Shown: positions 1 to 10,342 of the stretch, one piece after another
How positions within the stretch are numbered: the first letter of the stretch is position 1
Layout of the letters: every line of letters begins with the position of its first letter
DNA from: Ferruginibacter sp.
Lineage (GTDB): Bacteria > Bacteroidota > Bacteroidia > Chitinophagales > Chitinophagaceae
DNA length: 64,000 nucleotides
Assembly: GCA_013141435.1 (NCBI GenBank)
Contig: JABFQZ010000032.1
Location: 1-64,000, forward strand
Direction: 5' to 3'
The notes under the pieces: model-generated
Told to the model about the DNA's origin: nothing
The model's database searches: none
The model's input: only the letters and a program-made list of their open reading frames with translations
Program-made: the position numbers and the translations under genes

Positions 1-126
1 CGTAATAGCATCAATTTTATTGCTTGCAAGTTGCTCTCCAGCAGAGCTTGCGTCCTCTTCAAATTGACAAAACAAATAAAAGGGTTTTTGAGTAAAAAAT
101 CACCAACTATTTTTCAGTACATTACC

Positions 127-161
127 AAAAAATGCAGTTAGGAAAGCGACTGCATTTTTTG
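127..161 (-). terminator. Rho-independent-like hairpin (aaaaaatgcagt...actgcatttttt)
   Basis: Inverted repeat with A/T flanks just 3' of the thioredoxin-like CDS. Confidence 0.6.
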
Positions 162-197
162 TTTATGTAAACGCTTAAATAAGTGAATAAAACAAAA

Positions 198-713
198 TTA
201 TTTCTTTAAAATAGCCGCAATTTCAACATCCCATTTTCCTGTTTTGCCATATTCTACTACCCTGCCAATTTCTTTTCCATCTTTCATTACTATTATTGTT
301 GGCACATTAGTTATTTTAAAAGCATCGTTCAAGTTTCCTAAAGTTTTTTTAGCTCTATCAACTCCATAAAAACTAATGGCATCATCTGCAAAGCCTGCTT
401 TCTCTTGCAGTTTAAAAAACTTTGGTAATATAAATTGAGTATCTTCACACCAAGTCCCGCCAAAAATTATAAATTGAACCTTACCTTTTGCCGTTTCCAA
501 AGCTGAAACTATTGCCAAATCTACAGTATAAGCATTTTGGTTTATATTGTACCAGCTTTTAAAGGGTTCGTTGTTTGCAAGCACATACTTAGTTATTATA
601 CCATTTAGTACAGTTTCTTTTCTGTCGTTGATAGTGTTAGTATAGGGAGATTGAGCATTTGCATTTGTAAAAAATACAAAGAAAACGAATAAGGCAATAA
701 TATTTTTAGGCAT
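198..713 (-). CDS. Thioredoxin-fold family protein, secreted
   Basis: Signal peptide; FGGTWCEDTQFILPKFF and VPTIIVMKDGKEIGRVVEYG thioredoxin-like motifs; CxxC replaced by CEDT. Confidence 0.8.
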   Translation of the reverse strand: MPKNIIALFVFFVFFTNANAQSPYTNTINDRKETVLNGIITKYVLANNEPFKSWYNINQNAYTVDLAIVSALETAKGKVQFIIFGGTWCEDTQFILPKFFKLQEKAGFADDAISFYGVDRAKKTLGNLNDAFKITNVPTIIVMKDGKEIGRVVEYGKTGKWDVEIAAILKK

Positions 714-751
714 TTTATTAATATTATATAATTAAAAGTGTTTGTCAAATT

Positions 752-1318
752 TCACAAACTCATTTTCAAATCTATTAAAAATAATTTGGTTCGGGTCAAA
801 TTTTCAATTACACCAAATACCTCTTCACTTTTTTTATTTTTCTTTAAAAAATCATTAGCACCTTCAATAGTATATTTTTTCTCTCGTAGTAAATGGTGTA
901 TTAACTTTAAGTTTTTTATATCCTCTGGTCTAAAATGCCTATCGCCTTTTCCATTAAGCTTGGGTTTGAGTATATCAAATTCTTTTTCCCAAAACCGAAT
1001 GAGCGATATATTTACTTTAAACATTTCGGCAACAATTCCAATACCATAATATTTTTTTTGAAACAAAATATCGTCATCTGGCACTTCTAGTAATGTAGAT
1101 GTTACTTCTAATTCGCTTATTTTTTTTCTGCCACGAGTATTTGTTTTCTCAATAAGTGGTGTTGTTTGTAAAAACTCAATTTCTACAGGTTCTTTATTTA
1201 TTATTATTTTTTCTTCTGCAATGTTTTCAGGCAATTCAATTTTATTCTGTAGTTTTTTTTCAACAGGTGGTTCGTCAAAATCGAAAAGAGATGCTTGTTT
1301 AAAAGACATATTATGCAA
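752..1318 (-). CDS. MerR family transcriptional regulator
   Basis: YGIGIVAEMFKVNISLIRFWEKEF...RHFRPEDIKNLKLIHHLLREKKYTIEGA, MerR-type winged HTH. Confidence 0.85.
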   Translation of the reverse strand: MHNMSFKQASLFDFDEPPVEKKLQNKIELPENIAEEKIIINKEPVEIEFLQTTPLIEKTNTRGRKKISELEVTSTLLEVPDDDILFQKKYYGIGIVAEMFKVNISLIRFWEKEFDILKPKLNGKGDRHFRPEDIKNLKLIHHLLREKKYTIEGANDFLKKNKKSEEVFGVIENLTRTKLFLIDLKMSL

Positions 1319-1616
1319 AAATTATTTTGCTTTTTTAATAAAATTTTCAAAAATGAAACTTTTGCTTCAAATTTTAAATATCATTGTTGATATAGTTGGT
1401 ACAAATGTATACATTCATAACCAAATTTTATTGCAGCCAAAAAATTTACTAAAATTGCACAAAATTTGAGAATAAAAAAACTGTAGTGTTTTTTTATTAT
1501 TTTTACAAACATCTTCATATATATGAGCAAAATTGGTTTTTTATGTGGCATAAAATATTAATCACATATTGTGGGTTTGGAATATGAAATACATTTACAA
1601 TAAAATAAACAATAAA

Positions 1617-2666
1617 ATGGATAGTATTTTAATAACAGGAGGAGCTGGTTTTATAGGCTCACATTTAACTAGGTTATTTGTAACAAAATACCCAAAATAT
1701 AAAATTGTAAACTTAGATGCGCTAACCTATGCAGGTAATTTAGAAAACTTAATAGACATTGAAAAACTGCCAAATTACACTTTTGTAAAAGGCAATATAA
1801 CCGACCTTGATTTATTGCGAAAATTATTTGATGAATATAAATTTACTGGCGTACTACATTGTGCAGCCGAAAGCCATGTAGATAGATCTATAACCGACCC
1901 TTTGGCTTTTATAACTACAAATGTAATGGGTACTGCTACGCTTTTGCAAGTGGCTAAAGAATTCTGGAAAGACAATTTAAATGAAAAAGTCTTTTACCAT
2001 ATATCTACTGACGAAGTGTATGGCTCATTAGGCACCACAGGTTTTTTTACCGAAAAAACTTCTTATGATCCACGTAGCCCCTACTCAGCATCTAAAGCAA
2101 GTAGCGACCATATTGTAAGAGCATTTTACCATACTTATAAATTACCAATAAAAATAAGCAACTGTAGCAATAATTATGGTCCTTATCATTTTCCTGAAAA
2201 ACTAATTCCGCTTTGTATAAATAATATTATCAATAACAAACCATTGCCAATATATGGCAAAGGCGAAAATGTAAGAGATTGGCTTTTTGTAGAAGACCAT
2301 GCTAGAGCAATTGATGTAATTTTTCATAACGGAAAAATAGGCGAAACATATAATATTGGCGGACACAATGAGTGGACCAACATTGCATTGGTAAAAGAAC
2401 TTTGTAAACAAATGGATGAAAAACTTGGAAGATCAAGCGGAGAATCTGAAAAATTGATTACTTATGTTACAGACAGAGCTGGGCATGATATGCGATATGC
2501 TATAGACGCTACAAAACTTAAAGATGAATTGGGTTGGTTACCATCTCTTCAATTTGAAGAAGGCATTAGTAAAACAATTGATTGGTATTTGAGTAATACA
2601 AAATGGCTAAATGAAATAACCAGTGGTAATTATAAAAATTATTATGATGAGCAATATGGTATATAA
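1617..2666 (+). CDS. rmlB: dTDP-glucose 4,6-dehydratase (ORF track starts at 1569; ATG at 1617 fits MDSILITGGAGFIGSH)
   Basis: GGAGFIGSH Rossmann motif, STDEVYGSLG, YSASKASSDHIVRAF, NNYGPYHFPEKLIPL. Confidence 0.93.
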   Translation: MDSILITGGAGFIGSHLTRLFVTKYPKYKIVNLDALTYAGNLENLIDIEKLPNYTFVKGNITDLDLLRKLFDEYKFTGVLHCAAESHVDRSITDPLAFITTNVMGTATLLQVAKEFWKDNLNEKVFYHISTDEVYGSLGTTGFFTEKTSYDPRSPYSASKASSDHIVRAFYHTYKLPIKISNCSNNYGPYHFPEKLIPLCINNIINNKPLPIYGKGENVRDWLFVEDHARAIDVIFHNGKIGETYNIGGHNEWTNIALVKELCKQMDEKLGRSSGESEKLITYVTDRAGHDMRYAIDATKLKDELGWLPSLQFEEGISKTIDWYLSNTKWLNEITSGNYKNYYDEQYGI

Positions 2667-2683
2667 TTCATAAAGCATTAAAT

Positions 2684-2720
2684 AAAAAAAACAGGCTAAT
2701 AAATCCAAGCCTGTTTTTTT
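2684..2720. terminator. Bidirectional terminator hairpin between rmlB and the THX-like CDS
   Basis: aaaaaaaacaggct...agcctgttttttt. Confidence 0.8.
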
Positions 2721-2738
2721 TAAATTAAATTATTTAGC

Positions 2739-2912
2739 TTACTTAGCTACTGCGGCTTTTTTAGGCGCAGCCGCTTTTTTTGGTGCAGCAATTTTCACTA
2801 CTTCCTCAGTTTTCTTTGCAACTATTTTTTTTGCAACTTTAGCAGGTCTAGATTTTCCAAAAGATCCAGCTTTTGTTTTACCTTTTTTTGTTTTAATATC
2901 ACCACGTCCCAT
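2739..2912 (-). CDS. 30S ribosomal protein THX-like small basic protein (57 aa, absent from ORF track)
   Basis: Manual translation MGRGDIKTKKGKTKAGSFGKSRPAKVAKKIVAKKTEEVVKIAAPKKAAAPKKAAVAK; the MGRGDxKTKxGK start is typical of Bacteroidota THX proteins, with a K/A-rich tail. Confidence 0.8.
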   Translation of the reverse strand: MGRGDIKTKKGKTKAGSFGKSRPAKVAKKIVAKKTEEVVKIAAPKKAAAPKKAAVAK

Positions 2913-2941
2913 ATTTTATATTTTTATTTGTATAAAGTTAT

Positions 2942-2974
2942 AAAAAAAGCAAGATACATTAGCATCTTGCTTTT
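2942..2974 (-). terminator. Terminator hairpin downstream of HU gene
   Basis: aaaaaaagcaagat...atcttgctttt. Confidence 0.7.
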
Positions 2975-2991
2975 AAAATGTTTTTTTTAAC

Positions 2992-3261
2992 CTAGATTTT
3001 AGAAGATAAATCTTTTCCTGCTTTAAATTTAGCAACTTTTTTTGCTTTAATTTTAATAACAGCTCCAGTTTGAGGGTTACGACCATTTCTTGCAGCTCTT
3101 TTAGAAACAGAAAAAGTTCCAAAACCTACTAAGGTTACTTTATCTCCTTTCTTTAAAGTTTTTGTTACTGCATCTACAAATGCATCTATAGTTGCATTTG
3201 CTTGTGTTTTTGTGATACTTGCATCGTCTGCAATTTTTGCGATTAATTGTGCTTTGTTCAT
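2992..3261 (-). CDS. HU family DNA-binding protein
   Basis: [21 protein letters not shown]...[30 protein letters not shown]. Confidence 0.96.
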   Translation of the reverse strand: MNKAQLIAKIADDASITKTQANATIDAFVDAVTKTLKKGDKVTLVGFGTFSVSKRAARNGRNPQTGAVIKIKAKKVAKFKAGKDLSSKI

Positions 3262-3359
3262 AATGAGATTTTTGAAAATTTTATACTACAACAAATATAA
3301 AAGGTTTTTTATTCCAACAATATTTTTTATCAATTATTTTTTATAAAAATACTTGCTAG

Positions 3360-3450
3360 TTCAATGTGGTTGTACGTTTTAAACTAAAATTTTATATTAT
3401 TTTTTATTCTTAAAAAATAATATAAAATTTAAAATGCTGTACAACGTTGA
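3360..3450. repeat. ~90-bp imperfect palindrome with perfect 20-bp core arms
   Basis: aaattttatattatttttta-ttct-taaaaaataatataaaattt (3387-3430), flanked by ggttgtacg / cgttgtac(agc) complementary outer arms. Confidence 0.75.
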
Positions 3451-3809
3451 TTTACAAAGGAAATCAGAGCAAAATAGCATATAAAAAAAACACTTTGAAA
3501 TGAAATAAAGAGTATGTTCTTTTTAATGAAGGTTTTGCACAATTAGTCCACAATATGCATGCCAAACCAATGGCAAAGGGTTTTTTCCCAAATTGGATAA
3601 ATAATCTTTTCTCAATTTGCTAGCAAATTTACTAGAATAGGAATTATAAAGAGCTCTCCTTTGGCAAAAAACATTACTTTAAAACATTATTATTTAAGGG
3701 TGTTTTATCTGTTTAATTTACACTTTTTAAATTGCTAAGTGTTTTATAACAAGTAAATAGAAGTATTAGTTTTTTAAATTTGTATTTTGCAACTTTTATA
3801 ATAAAATTT

Positions 3810-5288
3810 ATGTGCAAAAGTCAAAGGTATTTATGTTTAATTTATCTGCTGTTTTTTTACTCTTGCGCTGTAAGTAAAAAAAACTACAACCCTACAAAAA
3901 AATATGCACCAGAGGCATTGCAAAAAGATTTTGTATTGTTACAAAAAATTTTAGAAGCAAAACATCCAGCATTGTATTGGTACACACCCAAAGAAAAAAT
4001 GGATGCCTATTTTGATAAATTTTATAATGTAATAAAAGATAGTATGACTGAGCAAGAGTTTGCTTGGCTTGTTGTAGCACCTACTATAGATAAAATACAT
4101 TGTGGCCATACTACAATGCGTATGAGCAATGCATACAGCAAATGGGCAAAAGGAAAACTAATACCTTCTTTTCCATTGTACATGAAAGTATGGAACGATA
4201 CCTTGGCGGTGTATGCAAACCTCAATCAAAAAAAAGATAGTGTTTTTAAAAGGGGCACATTGGTTACCGCTATAAATGGGATACCAAATAAATTGCTCAT
4301 TAAATATATGTTTGAGTTTTTGGCCGAAGATGGTTTTTCTAATAACATAAATTATTACAGACTTAGCGCCAATTTTCCGTACTACCACAAAAACATTTTT
4401 GGCTATAGTAAAAATTATGAGGTAGATTATATTGATAGTTTAGGTAAAGAACAAAAAATTATTATACCACTTTTTGTACCCTTAAAAGATAGCCAAAAAA
4501 AAGATATTGCAATAAAAACAAAAAATAAAAAAATTAAAAGATCCGATAGAATATTGAAATACCGCTCCTTTACAATTGACAGCACTAAAGCATTTGCTAT
4601 AATGCAATTAAACACTTTTTCTGATGGGCACTTACGCAAGTTTTTTAGAAAAAGTTTTAAAAAACTAAAAACAGAAAATATAAAAAATGTAATAATAGAT
4701 ATTCGTACAAATGGTGGTGGCCGAGTAGGAATGAGCACACTACTTACAAAATACATTTCTAACAAAACCTTTAAAATTGCCGATACACTTAGTACACATG
4801 CAAGAGGCTTAGGCAAATATACTAAATACATTAAAGGTGGTTTTTTTAATAATGTGCAAATGTTTTTTATGGCAAAAAAAACAGCAGATGGCAAATACCA
4901 TATTCGTCGTCTTGAAAAACATTATTTTAGACCAAAAAAAAATAATTACAAAGGCAATGTTTTTGTGCTTACAAGCGGACCTACTTTTTCTGCATCATCA
5001 ATATTTTGTAATGCCATAAAAGGGCAACAAAATTGCACTCTTGTAGGAGAAGAAACTGGCGGTGGCTGGTATGGTAATAGTGGTATAATGATACCAGATA
5101 TTACACTGCCAAATACTAGTGTACGGGTACGCTTGCCTTTATACTTACTTGTGCAAGCAAACCATGGGCAAACAAAAGGTACAGGTGTATTGCCCGATGT
5201 ACTTGTACCTACAAGCTACGATGCAATCTTAAAAGGATACGATAAAAAAATGCAAGTAGTAAAAAATTTAATTATAAATACTCCTTAG
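3810..5288 (+). CDS. S41 family peptidase (C-terminal-processing-protease-like), lipoprotein
   Basis: Lipobox LLFFYSC with ATG at 3810 (ORF track uses TTG 3780); NVIIDIRTNGGGRVGMS and GPTFSASSIFCNAIKGQQNCTLVGEETGGG S41 motifs. Confidence 0.85.
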   Translation: MCKSQRYLCLIYLLFFYSCAVSKKNYNPTKKYAPEALQKDFVLLQKILEAKHPALYWYTPKEKMDAYFDKFYNVIKDSMTEQEFAWLVVAPTIDKIHCGHTTMRMSNAYSKWAKGKLIPSFPLYMKVWNDTLAVYANLNQKKDSVFKRGTLVTAINGIPNKLLIKYMFEFLAEDGFSNNINYYRLSANFPYYHKNIFGYSKNYEVDYIDSLGKEQKIIIPLFVPLKDSQKKDIAIKTKNKKIKRSDRILKYRSFTIDSTKAFAIMQLNTFSDGHLRKFFRKSFKKLKTENIKNVIIDIRTNGGGRVGMSTLLTKYISNKTFKIADTLSTHARGLGKYTKYIKGGFFNNVQMFFMAKKTADGKYHIRRLEKHYFRPKKNNYKGNVFVLTSGPTFSASSIFCNAIKGQQNCTLVGEETGGGWYGNSGIMIPDITLPNTSVRVRLPLYLLVQANHGQTKGTGVLPDVLVPTSYDAILKGYDKKMQVVKNLIINTP

Positions 5289-5408
5289 CGCACAATATTG
5301 ATAACGTATGTTTTACAATAAATTAATAAAAAATATTCATTTTAAAATAAATATACTATTAAAATGTTATTTATTATACTTATATTGTACATATAAATTT
5401 CCAAAATA

Positions 5409-8400
5409 ATGAAAAAATTAATACTTTTTTTTATGCTCATTAGTATGAGCATTTGTTTGAATGCACAAAACACAACAGTAACTCCAAGTAAATTTACGTT
5501 TAAAGAAGCCGAAGCTATAGATAATTTAGTTGGGCCTCCAGCTTTAAAAATTGGAAACGAATTTGCCAGCATAACTAAAAAACCAATTCCTTTAGAGTTT
5601 CCTTTGCCTGAAAATGCCAATATTAAAAAAAGTAATATTGAAAACAGAATTGGTGATGATAATGTGGAAACAGGCTTGCAAGGAAAATCCCCATTGCCTA
5701 CATCAAATTTTAATGGTTTAGACGATAATGCTACAACCATTCCTCCCGATACCAAGGGTGCGGTTGGTCCCAATCATTTAATGGTTACCTTAAATAGCCA
5801 ATACAGAATTACAGATAAAGCAGGTACATTAATAAGTACTGTTACTGCCTCATCTTTTTGGACAGGCATTAGCCCAGCAGGACATAGCGATCCTCATGTA
5901 ATTTACAACCATTATATAAATAGATGGATATTAGTAGCTCAAAGTAATTTAACAACTACATCGTCTATACTAGTAGCTATGAGTACCACCAACGATCCTA
6001 CAGGTACTTGGAACAGGTATGCATTTGATATTGATGCAAGTAATGTAGATGGATTCGATTATCCTATGGTGGGCTTTAATCAAAATATGTTAGTTATTGC
6101 TGGTAATAAATTTTCGCTATCTACTAGCTCTTTTACAGGCACTCAAATATATTTATTTAACATAGCCGATTTGGCTGCAGGCTCTGCAATCACTATTGGC
6201 ACCAATGCACAACGTATTGTAAATAATACTGCACAAGGTGGAAGCATATCGCCAGTTACAGTATTTGAAACAGGCTCACCTAGCACCACTTTATACACTA
6301 TACAAGCTTGGAACGGTGCTTCGGCATCTACAAGGTTGGTTACACTTACAGGCACTATTCCCTCGGTAGTTTGGAATACTGGTTCTGCTGTTTTTCCTAC
6401 AGGTAGTACTACTTGGAGTGGCGCAAATGGCGATTTTACACCGCAGCTAGGAGATAATAGAAAAATTAATAGTGGTGATAATAGGCCAGGTAACTTTGTA
6501 TTGATCAATAACAATCTTTGGTGGTCGCACCATATTTTTTTACCAGCGGCTGCTCCTACAAGGTCGGCAATACAATGGTGGCAATTGCAAACAAATGGTA
6601 CTGTTTTACAAAGGGGCTTAATTGACGACCCTACAGGGGTTATTCATAGAACTTACCCAAGCTTGGCTATTAATGCCAACGAAGATGTGTTAATTGGTTA
6701 CTCTATTAGCTCTGTAAACCAATATATATCTGCAGCATATTCGTACAGAATGCCTTGTATGCCTGCAAATACTATGCAAAGCGAAGTAATTTATAAAAAC
6801 GGATTATCTACATACTACAAAACTTATGGAGGTACAAGAAATAGATGGGGAGATTATAGCAATACTTGCTTAGACCCAGCCACAGGAGATTTTTGGACAC
6901 TACAAGAGTATGCTGGCACAAGAGTAGGATCTGCCGATAACGATAGCCGTTGGGGTACTTGGTGGGCAAAAATTGCACCATTGCCAGCTGCCGATGCATC
7001 AAAAATTAGTTTTGAAACCGAAATCTTAAATATTAACGAATTAGGAAATACAGGCACTTGCCCAAAATATAGAGATTACTCTATAAACGTTGCTGTTTTT
7101 TGTGCAGCTATAGGCAATGCTACTTTAACATTTAATAAAGCAGGTACAGCAACTGATATGGTAGATTATGAATTACTAACAAATACCGTAAGTTATGTAA
7201 ATGCAGAGTCTGGTACAAAATCTATTACACTTAGGGTATATGATGATGGAAATGTAGAACCAAACGAAACAATAATTTTATCTTATACTATTTCAGGAAC
7301 TGGTGTAACTGCGGCACCTACTGCACAAACTTTAACTATAAATATTACAGATAATGATGTAGTACCAAATAATATTTCGGGCAACTCTACTACATCTATA
7401 CTATCCGAAAATTTTGATGCAGGAGTAACTTTGCCAACAGGCTGGACAATAACAACTGTAAGTGGTAGTACTAACCAATGGGTTGTAAGCGCAAATGGCG
7501 GTGTAGATTTTACAGGAAATGCAGCACACATTACAAACAATACAGGCACAAAACCAGTTGCATATACTAATACAAGTACAACTAATAGAACATTGGTATC
7601 TACAAACATAAATTCTACAGGTGTAACTAATTTAGCTGTAAGTTTTAAATATAAATGCAATGCCGAAACAGGGTACGATTATGGCACTTTAGTTTACACA
7701 TTAAACGGTACTACGTTTTTTGATATTGAAGGGCCATACGTTGGTACATCAACCCTAACATTACGTACAGTAGCTTTGCCTGCGGCTTGCAATAACACTA
7801 ATTTTAAACTTGGTTGGAGGTTTATTAGTGATAATTTAGATGGTGTCGATCCTCCATTTATAATTGATGATATTACTGTATTTGCCTCAACTACTCTTAT
7901 TAGTTCTACAGCTGCTTACACTAAAACCGAATATGTAAAAGCTGACAATACCGAAACCTATTTTTTAAGTACTACAGGCAATGAGCTTATAGCTAAATTA
8001 AAAAATGTAAGTGCAGATATAAATTGTACAACAGCTTCGGTTTTACAAGCCGGCACTGGTCAAGTATCTATTAGCACCACATCGGGTAATTACCAACGTA
8101 CACAAAAAGTAATTTCTATTATTCCTGCTACAGCAAATACTACAGCTACTTACGAGGGTTCAATATATTTTACCAATGCAGAACTAGCTGTATGGGGAGC
8201 TAATAAACTTAATTTAAAAATACTAAAAGTAGATGATGCTGTAGATTTGGGTACAACCATTACAGGCTCTCAAGCTTCATTAATAACACCTACTGTTATA
8301 GATAATAGTGCTACAGCAGGTTATGTTGAATATAAAGGTAATTTTACTGGGTTTTCTAAATTTATGCTTGTTACACCTAATGCTGTTTTACCAATAACAT

Positions 8401-8930
8401 TATTACAGTTTGATGGTAAAATATTAAAAGCTAATGCTTTATTGAAATGGACAACTAGCCAAGAGTTGGATAATAGCGGCTATGCCATAGAGCGGAGTAT
8501 TGATGGTGTAAATTTTAAAGAAATTGGCTTTGTAAATGGGCATGGTACAGTAAATAACGAAACCAATTATAATTATGCCGACAATAATTTAGCAAAAGCA
8601 GTTTATTATTATTACAGGTTAAAGCAAGTGGATAATAGTGGTAAATTTTCGTACAGTAAAATTATTACGTTAGCTTATGATGAAACCTTTGCCAATGTGG
8701 CAACGGTATTACCAAATCCTATAAAAGATGTTTTGCAAATTCAATTAAACTATAAATATACAAATGTAAAATATACTGTTATAGATGTTCAGGGAAGAAT
8801 TATAGAAACTAAAACCATAACAAACCCTAACAATATTATAAAAGTAGAAGCAAAAAATTGGGCACAAGGTAAGTATAGTTTAGTCTTAAATATTGATGGC
8901 AAAACATTTAGTAGCTCTTTTATAAAATAA
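5409..8930 (+). CDS. Large secreted protein with Calx-beta-like region and type IX secretion C-terminal sorting domain
   Basis: Signal peptide; PPDTKGAVGPNHLMV; Calx-beta-like segment; C-terminus LPNPIKDVLQIQL...AQGKYSLVLNIDGKTFSSSFIK. Confidence 0.8.
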   Translation: MKKLILFFMLISMSICLNAQNTTVTPSKFTFKEAEAIDNLVGPPALKIGNEFASITKKPIPLEFPLPENANIKKSNIENRIGDDNVETGLQGKSPLPTSNFNGLDDNATTIPPDTKGAVGPNHLMVTLNSQYRITDKAGTLISTVTASSFWTGISPAGHSDPHVIYNHYINRWILVAQSNLTTTSSILVAMSTTNDPTGTWNRYAFDIDASNVDGFDYPMVGFNQNMLVIAGNKFSLSTSSFTGTQIYLFNIADLAAGSAITIGTNAQRIVNNTAQGGSISPVTVFETGSPSTTLYTIQAWNGASASTRLVTLTGTIPSVVWNTGSAVFPTGSTTWSGANGDFTPQLGDNRKINSGDNRPGNFVLINNNLWWSHHIFLPAAAPTRSAIQWWQLQTNGTVLQRGLIDDPTGVIHRTYPSLAINANEDVLIGYSISSVNQYISAAYSYRMPCMPANTMQSEVIYKNGLSTYYKTYGGTRNRWGDYSNTCLDPATGDFWTLQEYAGTRVGSADNDSRWGTWWAKIAPLPAADASKISFETEILNINELGNTGTCPKYRDYSINVAVFCAAIGNATLTFNKAGTATDMVDYELLTNTVSYVNAESGTKSITLRVYDDGNVEPNETIILSYTISGTGVTAAPTAQTLTINITDNDVVPNNISGNSTTSILSENFDAGVTLPTGWTITTVSGSTNQWVVSANGGVDFTGNAAHITNNTGTKPVAYTNTSTTNRTLVSTNINSTGVTNLAVSFKYKCNAETGYDYGTLVYTLNGTTFFDIEGPYVGTSTLTLRTVALPAACNNTNFKLGWRFISDNLDGVDPPFIIDDITVFASTTLISSTAAYTKTEYVKADNTETYFLSTTGNELIAKLKNVSADINCTTASVLQAGTGQVSISTTSGNYQRTQKVISIIPATANTTATYEGSIYFTNAELAVWGANKLNLKILKVDDAVDLGTTITGSQASLITPTVIDNSATAGYVEYKGNFTGFSKFMLVTPNAVLPITLLQFDGKILKANALLKWTTSQELDNSGYAIERSIDGVNFKEIGFVNGHGTVNNETNYNYADNNLAKAVYYYYRLKQVDNSGKFSYSKIITLAYDETFANVATVLPNPIKDVLQIQLNYKYTNVKYTVIDVQGRIIETKTITNPNNIIKVEAKNWAQGKYSLVLNIDGKTFSSSFIK

Positions 8931-8950
8931 CTTTTTTGCTATACTAAGTT

Positions 8951-9000
8951 AAAACAAAGAGAAATAAAGTAAATAGCAATACTTTATTTCTCTTTGTTTT
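8951..9000. terminator. Bidirectional terminator, perfect 20-bp stem
   Basis: aaaacaaagagaaataaagt-aaatagcaat-actttatttctctttgtttt between convergent genes. Confidence 0.85.
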
Positions 9001-9028
9001 ATATATCAATTCTATTAATGGGTATCAA

Positions 9029-9334
9029 TTAGTTCAAAATCTGCATTAGAGACCTAAAGGCTATGAATTTATTGCCCCATTTATCATAAGATTTTTGTTT
9101 CATTTCATTCGCATATTTTTCAATATACCTATTATACACTGCTTTGCTTTCTGCAAAATATTGAATAGCATAAGTTGGTCCTTCAGCTTCGTCAACTTCT
9201 AGTAAGCGTAAAATTTTAAAATCGGTAAAACATTCGGTTTGCATTATATCTGGTACATGCTCATTTTTTAGCCAATGCAACCATTCGTTGTGTATGCTAT
9301 TTTGTAATTTTATAGTAACGTTATATAGTATCAT
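9029..9334 (-). CDS. DUF4286 family protein
   Basis: MILYNVTIKLQNSIHNEWLHWLKNEHVPDIMQTECFTDFKILRLLE family signature. Confidence 0.85.
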   Translation of the reverse strand: MILYNVTIKLQNSIHNEWLHWLKNEHVPDIMQTECFTDFKILRLLEVDEAEGPTYAIQYFAESKAVYNRYIEKYANEMKQKSYDKWGNKFIAFRSLMQILN

Positions 9335-9344
9335 TAAAAAAAGT

Positions 9345-10112
9345 TTACAGAGTTATTTCTACAAAAATTGGGCAATGGTCGCTATGTTTTACATCTGGCA
9401 AAATAGCTGAGGCTTTTAATTGTTTTGCTAATGGAGTGGTAACACAAATATAATCTATACGCCAGCCTTTATTGTTTAAACGCACACTCGGAAAGCGCTG
9501 ACTCCACCAACTGTAATGATGTGGTTCTTTGTTAAAAAATCTAAATGTATCTATCCATCCGCTTTGCAAAAATGATGTCATCCAATCTCTTTCTTCGGGC
9601 AAAAATCCCGATGATTTTTTGTTGCCTTTGGGGTCGTGAATATCTATTTCGTTGTGTGCAATATTATAATCGCCACAGAGGATTATTTTGGGATTGGTCT
9701 TTTTTAATTCATCTAAATATTGCTGCATTTCTGCCAACCATATATATTTATAAGCTTGTCTTTCATCGCCGCTTGTACCGCTGGGAAAATAAGCATTTAT
9801 TAATTTTATATCGCCAAATTGCAATTGTATTACTCGGCCTTCAAAATCGCTCATTTCATGGCCTGTGCCAAGTTTTACGGCATCGGGTTTTATTTTGGTA
9901 AATATAGCTACACTACTATACCCTTTTTTTTGTGCACTAAACCAATGGTGGTGAAATCCTAAATCTTCGAGCAACTTTACATCAATATCGGTAAATGCTG
10001 CTTTGGTTTCTTGTATACAAATTACATCGGCAGGGTTGGTAGCAAGCCAATCTATAAAACCCTTTTTAATGGCTGCTCTTATGCCATTGAGGTTGTAGGA
10101 AATGATACGCAT
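9345..10112 (-). CDS. xth: Exodeoxyribonuclease III
   Basis: MRIISYNLNGIRAAIKKGFIDWLA, CIQETKA, CGDYNIAHNEIDIHDPKGN, KHSDHCPI. Confidence 0.93.
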   Translation of the reverse strand: MRIISYNLNGIRAAIKKGFIDWLATNPADVICIQETKAAFTDIDVKLLEDLGFHHHWFSAQKKGYSSVAIFTKIKPDAVKLGTGHEMSDFEGRVIQLQFGDIKLINAYFPSGTSGDERQAYKYIWLAEMQQYLDELKKTNPKIILCGDYNIAHNEIDIHDPKGNKKSSGFLPEERDWMTSFLQSGWIDTFRFFNKEPHHYSWWSQRFPSVRLNNKGWRIDYICVTTPLAKQLKASAILPDVKHSDHCPIFVEITL

Positions 10113-10211
10113 AAATTATTTTTTGTAAATGTAATTACTGTGTTTGTAAAATTAAAACTACAACATATATTTTTGCTTCTATAAAACTTGAGTAAAGTAC
10201 TATTGTAGAAT

Positions 10212-10291
10212 TTAGCCCGGATAGGAATGGAAAGCCATTTATGCCAATTTTTATTGGTATAAATGCTTGCAATGTATAGCCGGAAACTGCT
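10212..10291 (+). ncRNA. Flavo-1-like structured RNA candidate
   Basis: agcccggataggaatggaaa...catttatgccaat/attggtataaatg hairpin...atagccggaaactgct; resembles the recurrent Bacteroidota intergenic motif AGCCC(n)GATAG(n)AG(n)GGAAA...GATAGC(n)GGAAA(n)AGCT as remembered. Confidence 0.5.
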
Positions 10292-10342
10292 GCTGAAAAA
10301 TGATTTTATGCAGATGCTCCTTAAATTTTATTCTAAAATATT

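Noticed and set aside
1-110. Short open frames at the left edge: VIASILLLASCSPAELASSSN* on + and TQKPFYLFCQFEEDASSAGEQLASNKIDAIT on -
   Set aside because: Truncated by the window edge and antisense to each other; no start codon or family recognised, so neither can be supported.
738-1049. ORF 738..1049 (+) and other ORFs antisense to conserved genes (e.g. 10651, 11301, 12612, 46443, 57269, 58010)
   Set aside because: Opposite well-supported CDSs, with low-complexity Leu/Ser/Phe-rich compositions typical of antisense reading in AT-rich DNA.
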